Source of the DNA: Synergistales bacterium
Lineage (GTDB): Bacteria; Synergistota; Synergistia; Synergistales; Aminobacteriaceae
Reading direction: 5' to 3'
DNA: 6,745 nt
Assembly: GCA_026002715.1 (NCBI GenBank)
Contig: BOCC01000113.1
Span: forward strand, 1 to 6,745
Shown: in pieces, positions 4,901-6,745 of the stretch
Layout: every line of letters starts with the position of its first letter
Position numbering within the stretch: the first letter of the stretch is position 1
Position numbers and translations under genes: made by a program
The notes under the pieces: generated by a model
The model's database searches: none
Told to the model about the DNA's origin: nothing
Seen by the model: the letters and a program-made list of their open reading frames with translations, nothing else

Positions 4901-6707
4901 GGCCGGAGTTCAAGGCGTAGATTACACGGAAGAAACATTTCCCGATAGCTTGAAGGTCTCAGGCGGAACAATTATAAAAGAGGCCGTAAACGAAAGCTAT
5001 AAATTTTATCTGACGCCTGATAATTCAACCGCTAAATTCGGGTTATCTTGGGGAGATGTCCTTAACCTTGTGGGGCGTTCTGAGACAGGGGCGAATATCT
5101 ATCAGGCTCTTTCGCAAAAATTAGGTTCTGACCGCGCCGCTTCCGAGTATTTAGACTCTCTTGGCATACCGGGCCATCAGTACCTTGACCAAGGAAGCCG
5201 CGACAATGGCGAAGGCACGCATAACTTTGTCATCTGGAACGAGCCCGCCGTTGATGTGGCGGAGACGTATTATCAGGGTGGCTTGACAGAAGACGCCTCC
5301 GCGGGGGAAAATAGCCGCGAGGTGAGCGCGGTGGAAGATGACAATTTAATTGGCAAGGCTTGGCCTAAGAAGTTCCAAAGTGTCGCGCAGATAGCAACTA
5401 TAGACAAAATGAAAAGCCACAGGGATTATGATGCCGCTAAAGCCGGAGACCTTAGCGCTGCCGGGCGCATGGTTCTTGACCTTGCCGCTGACATAAATTT
5501 GCAAAAAGAGATTCTTTTTCTCGCTAAAGCGTATCCTGACGCCATTGTCGCGTCCGCGTATGCTGAAGAACAGTCAGGAGAAAACGCTATACCACGCGCG
5601 TTAACTGAATATATAGGTGAACTTACCGGTCTTGAAGTATCTGACGGTATTGTTCAAACCGTAAAAGTTGGGCGTACAGGCTCCAGTTCGTGGTACCGCA
5701 TGGCGAACCGCCCCAAGTTTGACGGACAGGTTCAGGCCGGCCGAAAGTATATCATTGTTGACGATGTTGTGACTCAAGGTGGAACCCTGAGCGAACTGCG
5801 CCGCTACATAGAAGCGAACGGCGGCACGGTTGTGCGCATGGTGAGCATAGGCGCCGCCGAAAATAGCGCTATTATAGCTTTGAGCGAGAAAACGAGACTT
5901 GAACTTGAGCGCCGTTTTGGTGTAAAATTGTTGCGGGACTTTTTGAAGGAGGTTGGTTTATATGGTGGAGAACACAGAGCGCTCACAGAGTCTGAAGCAA
6001 AAACGCTCTTGGGAGCCGGGACCCTTAACAGAGCAAGAAATAGAATCGCTAAAGCAAAAATCAAAGGAAGCGAGCAAGTTTTTCAAGGAGTTCTTCAGGG
6101 AACACAGACTGAATCAGGTAGCGAAATAAGCACCGAGGGCCGTCCCGATAGGGGCGGCCCTGCTGTATCCGAACGCGGCAACCCCAAGGGCAAGATAGAG
6201 TTTCGCGAAGCAAACGAGCTTCGCGAGGCCGAGACGATAATCTCTATCTATAAAAACGGCGACAAATCGACGTTTTTGCATGAGCTTGGCCACATGTTCT
6301 TGGAGTCGAGGCGGCGGATGTTTACGGAGATGACGCAGACCTCTCCGGAACAGATACGCGCTGACTGGACGAAGACGCTGGAATGGCTTGGCGTGGCGGA
6401 TATAGATTTCACGCGGGAGCTGAGCGCGGACGACCAAAAGCTGTGGGAGACCGCGCAGGAGAAGTTCGCGGCTGCGTTTGAGAAGTATCTGTATGAAGGG
6501 GTGGCGCCTGTCGCTGGGCTTCAGGGCGTGTTCAGAGACTTTAAGAAATGGGTTCCTTCGCATTTGCTGTGGGAACAAGAATATACAGAAAAGCGTATAC
6601 AAAAAGAGAGGGGGAGAGTTTATACTGAAGCCCAGCTTTTAGAGATTGGGGAGAAAGAGAATGAGAAGTCCTTACAAAACGAGCAGCCGAGAATATCGTA
6701 TCTTTGA
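1995..6707 (+). CDS. Giant polyvalent protein: MTase, ART, PRTase, metallopeptidase; truncated at both ends
   Basis: 1570 codons. Residues 1-600 are mostly helical, with Gly/Ala-rich hydrophobic stretches at about 217-255 and 361-377, as in phage virion or injected proteins. About 634-795 is a class I SAM-methyltransferase-like domain (LDIGGGR 662-668, VFDPFNR around 687, NVLNVI at 715, IYEGDRKGVG). About 816-1083 is ADP-ribosyltransferase-like (YHGGPH at 816, GTGEGAQAYGWGLYFAE 833-849, DSLGIPGHQYLD around 1057). About 1123-1357 is a phosphoribosyltransferase with PRPP loop VDDVVTQGGT (1255-1264). A zincin follows with HELGH at 1429-1433. In the polyvalent model, such proteins enter the recipient with phage or conjugative DNA and act on host targets. 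The frame is open from 1956 (KILLDDYNRRVKYGFD looks native) but has no start before GTG 1995 and no ribosome site there; ATG 2013 is an alternative. Residues after about 1518 come from an inserted IS. Functions are inferred from recalled motifs. Confidence 0.85.
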   Translation: MKYGFDMIINEAFNFSPEQAAERARLSRATGFPYSMMENPVVLTEAQKRYNAMKLSWELDDAPESVVEWLKRPENYSLVSDDVLSFKDIARAMEEYAYALSPSHYETLKDSWKSGWAQVAEGISTKRLMSARMYDEMRGAPDAEVSASSGVMGLGGSFLKSLPKSVREPYAAAQRDRQLMNAEWWSDVAEGWTPPIGLRPESAFMRMIHDTVRAMPYTLTGMPLSAALTIGGSAIGGPIGGLAGNVAATFFSATSEAGLEQAMVFKELTAGGMSAREAYDKSFREVYLPNLGILFTSDFLQNYLTFGTGAKFFSPANLGNIATSGVFEGLEEGFQRIASDKSLGQFKPGDIAYTNELAYEMLIGFNMGLLFGVGGGSLRAAADNVKARYGERRAARDTLNAASLLDRAVELAAATNTINRTPDTLEDFAEQVTQGKIEDISISGAVLLQTFGDEASTVAESLGIDAADSENSELNSAADLTIRASKLLSHPEIYAQIKDDIRIGEGGMSRNEALEIQKNIDERIEHEVTEMAGAINDVERAGESALAVKSDIKNQLAALGHKEIDKNYAERFSVIYTAGIANNARLLGMDPKAYHDGWGLRLVYDKDGNVVGMGRTERIDSASEPYIYEQRVLQAISSADTSIRQVAAAFKKINWTLGTVNLDIGGGRFNEGTDYLSSRGVENLVFDPFNRDEKHNRTVIDRLRESKVDSATATNVLNVIREDAIRDVIIHQAARAIKPDGVVYFQIYEGDRKGVGKQTSKGWQNNAKTDSYSDAIRRYFGDVVIRGNIIEARNPNTVTPAIWSFNGNEVLFQRGYHGGPHRGIDRFSLDRIGTGEGAQAYGWGLYFAENREVGENYRVGLSGASYYDGGRLLSKEESQAAEQVLQEMKYGLTQAEAVAKVKNDMALVSMPENIKTRWLEAIDGFTGELRTANDQGQLYGVELPESDVLLDWDKPLSEQPDAVKEILEKAGVQGVDYTEETFPDSLKVSGGTIIKEAVNESYKFYLTPDNSTAKFGLSWGDVLNLVGRSETGANIYQALSQKLGSDRAASEYLDSLGIPGHQYLDQGSRDNGEGTHNFVIWNEPAVDVAETYYQGGLTEDASAGENSREVSAVEDDNLIGKAWPKKFQSVAQIATIDKMKSHRDYDAAKAGDLSAAGRMVLDLAADINLQKEILFLAKAYPDAIVASAYAEEQSGENAIPRALTEYIGELTGLEVSDGIVQTVKVGRTGSSSWYRMANRPKFDGQVQAGRKYIIVDDVVTQGGTLSELRRYIEANGGTVVRMVSIGAAENSAIIALSEKTRLELERRFGVKLLRDFLKEVGLYGGEHRALTESEAKTLLGAGTLNRARNRIAKAKIKGSEQVFQGVLQGTQTESGSEISTEGRPDRGGPAVSERGNPKGKIEFREANELREAETIISIYKNGDKSTFLHELGHMFLESRRRMFTEMTQTSPEQIRADWTKTLEWLGVADIDFTRELSADDQKLWETAQEKFAAAFEKYLYEGVAPVAGLQGVFRDFKKWVPSHLLWEQEYTEKRIQKERGRVYTEAQLLEIGEKENEKSLQNEQPRISYL
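5319..5333 (+). promoter_or_regulatory. Possible internal translation start for the phosphoribosyltransferase domain
   Basis: A gaggtg (5319-5324) lies 6 bases before an in-frame GTG (5331-5333), which begins VEDDNLIGKAWPKKF at the N-terminal edge of the phosphoribosyltransferase domain. If used, it would yield a free domain of about 230 residues or more, in the same frame as the giant protein. Such weak sites arise by chance in GC-rich coding DNA. I record it because a much stronger internal site follows at the end of the same domain. Confidence 0.25.
5945..5953 (+). promoter_or_regulatory. Strong Shine-Dalgarno inside the polyvalent gene
   Basis: The sequence gaaggaggt is a near-complete complement of the 16S rRNA 3' end and lies 8 bases before ATG 5962. 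In the main frame it only encodes the KEV of FLKEVGLYGG. It is the best ribosome site in the window, yet it does not serve the main frame. It fixes the start of the overlapping 55-codon ORF. Confidence 0.6.
5962..6129 (+). CDS. Nested 55-aa ORF overlapping the phosphoribosyltransferase end
   Basis: ATG 5962 to TAA 6127-6129, in the +1 frame relative to the giant gene. The protein begins MVENTERSQSLKQKRSWEPG, continues with LTEQEIESLKQKSKEASKFF, and ends KEFFREHRLNQVAK. It is small, highly charged and probably largely helical from about residue 23 on, with no Cys, no membrane segment and no signal peptide. I do not recognise a family. Support comes from the strong Shine-Dalgarno at ideal spacing, an ATG start, a plausible soluble composition, and a hairpin just after the stop. 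The main frame over this stretch is a plausible phosphoribosyltransferase tail (LTESEAKTLLGAGTLNRARN) up to about 6063, then low-complexity linker, so most of the overlap would be dual coding. It may be a small gene that followed a free-standing phosphoribosyltransferase before the pair was captured. Chance occurrence cannot be excluded. Confidence 0.5.
   Translation: MVENTERSQSLKQKRSWEPGPLTEQEIESLKQKSKEASKFFKEFFREHRLNQVAK
6136..6161 (+). terminator. GC-rich hairpin, terminator-like but without T-run
   Basis: Arms agggccgtccc (6136-6146) and ggggcggccct (6151-6161) pair over 11 bp with one T-G wobble, around a gata loop. It starts 7 bases after the stop of the nested ORF. The following bases are gctgtatcc, so the U-tract needed for a classic rho-independent terminator is absent. 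In the giant frame it encodes the flexible EGRPDRGGPA linker between phosphoribosyltransferase and metallopeptidase. It is probably the relict terminator of a captured cassette, or an mRNA structure that slows translation between domains. Confidence 0.5.
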
Positions 6708-6745
6708 AGCCGCGTTAGACATCCATGAACCTTGGGAAATCAAAG
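6550..6745 (+). mobile_element. Left end of a probable ISL3-family insertion sequence
   Basis: Similarity of the giant protein to its family stops at GVFRDFKKW, and the following residues fit no expected continuation. The DNA from about 6550 reads gggttccttcgcatttgctg, then tgggaac. This is plausible for an IS terminus beginning GG and has a partly palindromic gttcc/ggaac character. The transposase starts about 110 bases inside this end, with its own ribosome site. The 8 bases before the junction (6542-6549, taagaaat) would be the target repeat if the family assignment is right. The right end lies outside the window, so the boundary is an estimate to within a few bases. Confidence 0.5.
6661..6745 (+). 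CDS. Transposase N-terminus, probable ISL3 family (cut by window edge)
   Basis: ATG 6661 with ggggag (6648-6653) 7 bases upstream. The visible 28 residues begin MRSPYKTSSREYRIFEAALD and continue IHEPWEIK. The pattern '...ALxIxEPWEIK' matches the start of ISL3 transposases, which open with a short helix ending in (E)PWxV before a beta strand and a CxxCG zinc region. That zinc region would lie beyond the window. The ORF overlaps the last 47 bases of the interrupted giant frame in a different frame, as expected for an IS insertion. The family call rests on few residues. Confidence 0.6.
   Translation, partial: MRSPYKTSSREYRIFEAALDIHEPWEIK

Noticed and set aside
6114..6602. 162-codon minus-strand ORF opposite the metallopeptidase region
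   Set aside because: It is antisense to a recognisable HExxH domain, has an Arg/Leu-rich composition typical of antisense frames in GC-rich DNA, and has no credible ribosome site.
1..6745. CRISPR arrays, tRNA or rRNA genes
   Set aside because: No regularly spaced repeats and no tRNA- or rRNA-like segments were found on reading both strands.

Overview
The window is a mobile-element graveyard (1-1728) followed by one very long open reading frame (1995-6707). That frame encodes a multi-enzyme 'polyvalent' protein of the type carried by phages and conjugative elements. A fresh-looking insertion sequence cuts its 3' end (about 6550 to the window edge). The host cannot be named from sequence alone. 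The transposase, recombinase and intron reverse-transcriptase types, the purine-rich ribosome binding sites and the mixed composition (about 38-63% GC in 60-base rows I counted) would suit a Bacillota (Clostridia or Negativicutes) or Synergistota bacterium. This is a weak inference.

Layout, left to right: (a) the C-terminal end of an IS4-type transposase (2-334); (b) a decayed tyrosine recombinase with lost N-terminus, a frameshift, an in-frame stop and a mutated catalytic Arg (about 326-1038); (c) a short zone of hairpin and ACTYYACATAA-type repeats that probably marks the end of the recombinase element (1051-1132); (d) directly abutting it, a fragment of a group II intron reverse transcriptase with its YADD motif and an internal stop (1133-1303); (e) a 125-bp segment bounded by perfect 18-bp inverted repeats, possibly a MITE-like element (1305-1429); (f) the C-terminus of an IS66 transposase with its right terminal repeat (1430-1728); (g) about 230 bp with no recognisable gene; (h) the polyvalent gene; (i) the left end and start of the transposase of a probable ISL3-family element.

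The large protein reads, in order: an N-terminal helical region with two Gly/Ala-rich hydrophobic segments, resembling phage virion or injected proteins; a class I SAM-methyltransferase-like domain; an ADP-ribosyltransferase-like domain; a PRPP-loop phosphoribosyltransferase; and an HExxH metallopeptidase. In the polyvalent-protein model such proteins enter a new host together with the invading DNA and modify or cleave host factors. Here the gene seems cut at both ends: no ribosome binding site or native start at the 5' side, and an IS junction at the 3' side. The long frame nevertheless stays open.

The most unexpected item lies inside this gene. A 55-codon ORF in another frame (5962-6129) has a near-perfect Shine-Dalgarno, overlaps the end of the phosphoribosyltransferase domain, and stops just before an 11-bp GC-rich hairpin. 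This looks like a formerly free-standing phosphoribosyltransferase plus small-gene cassette that was captured in frame into the giant protein, or it may be a real nested gene.
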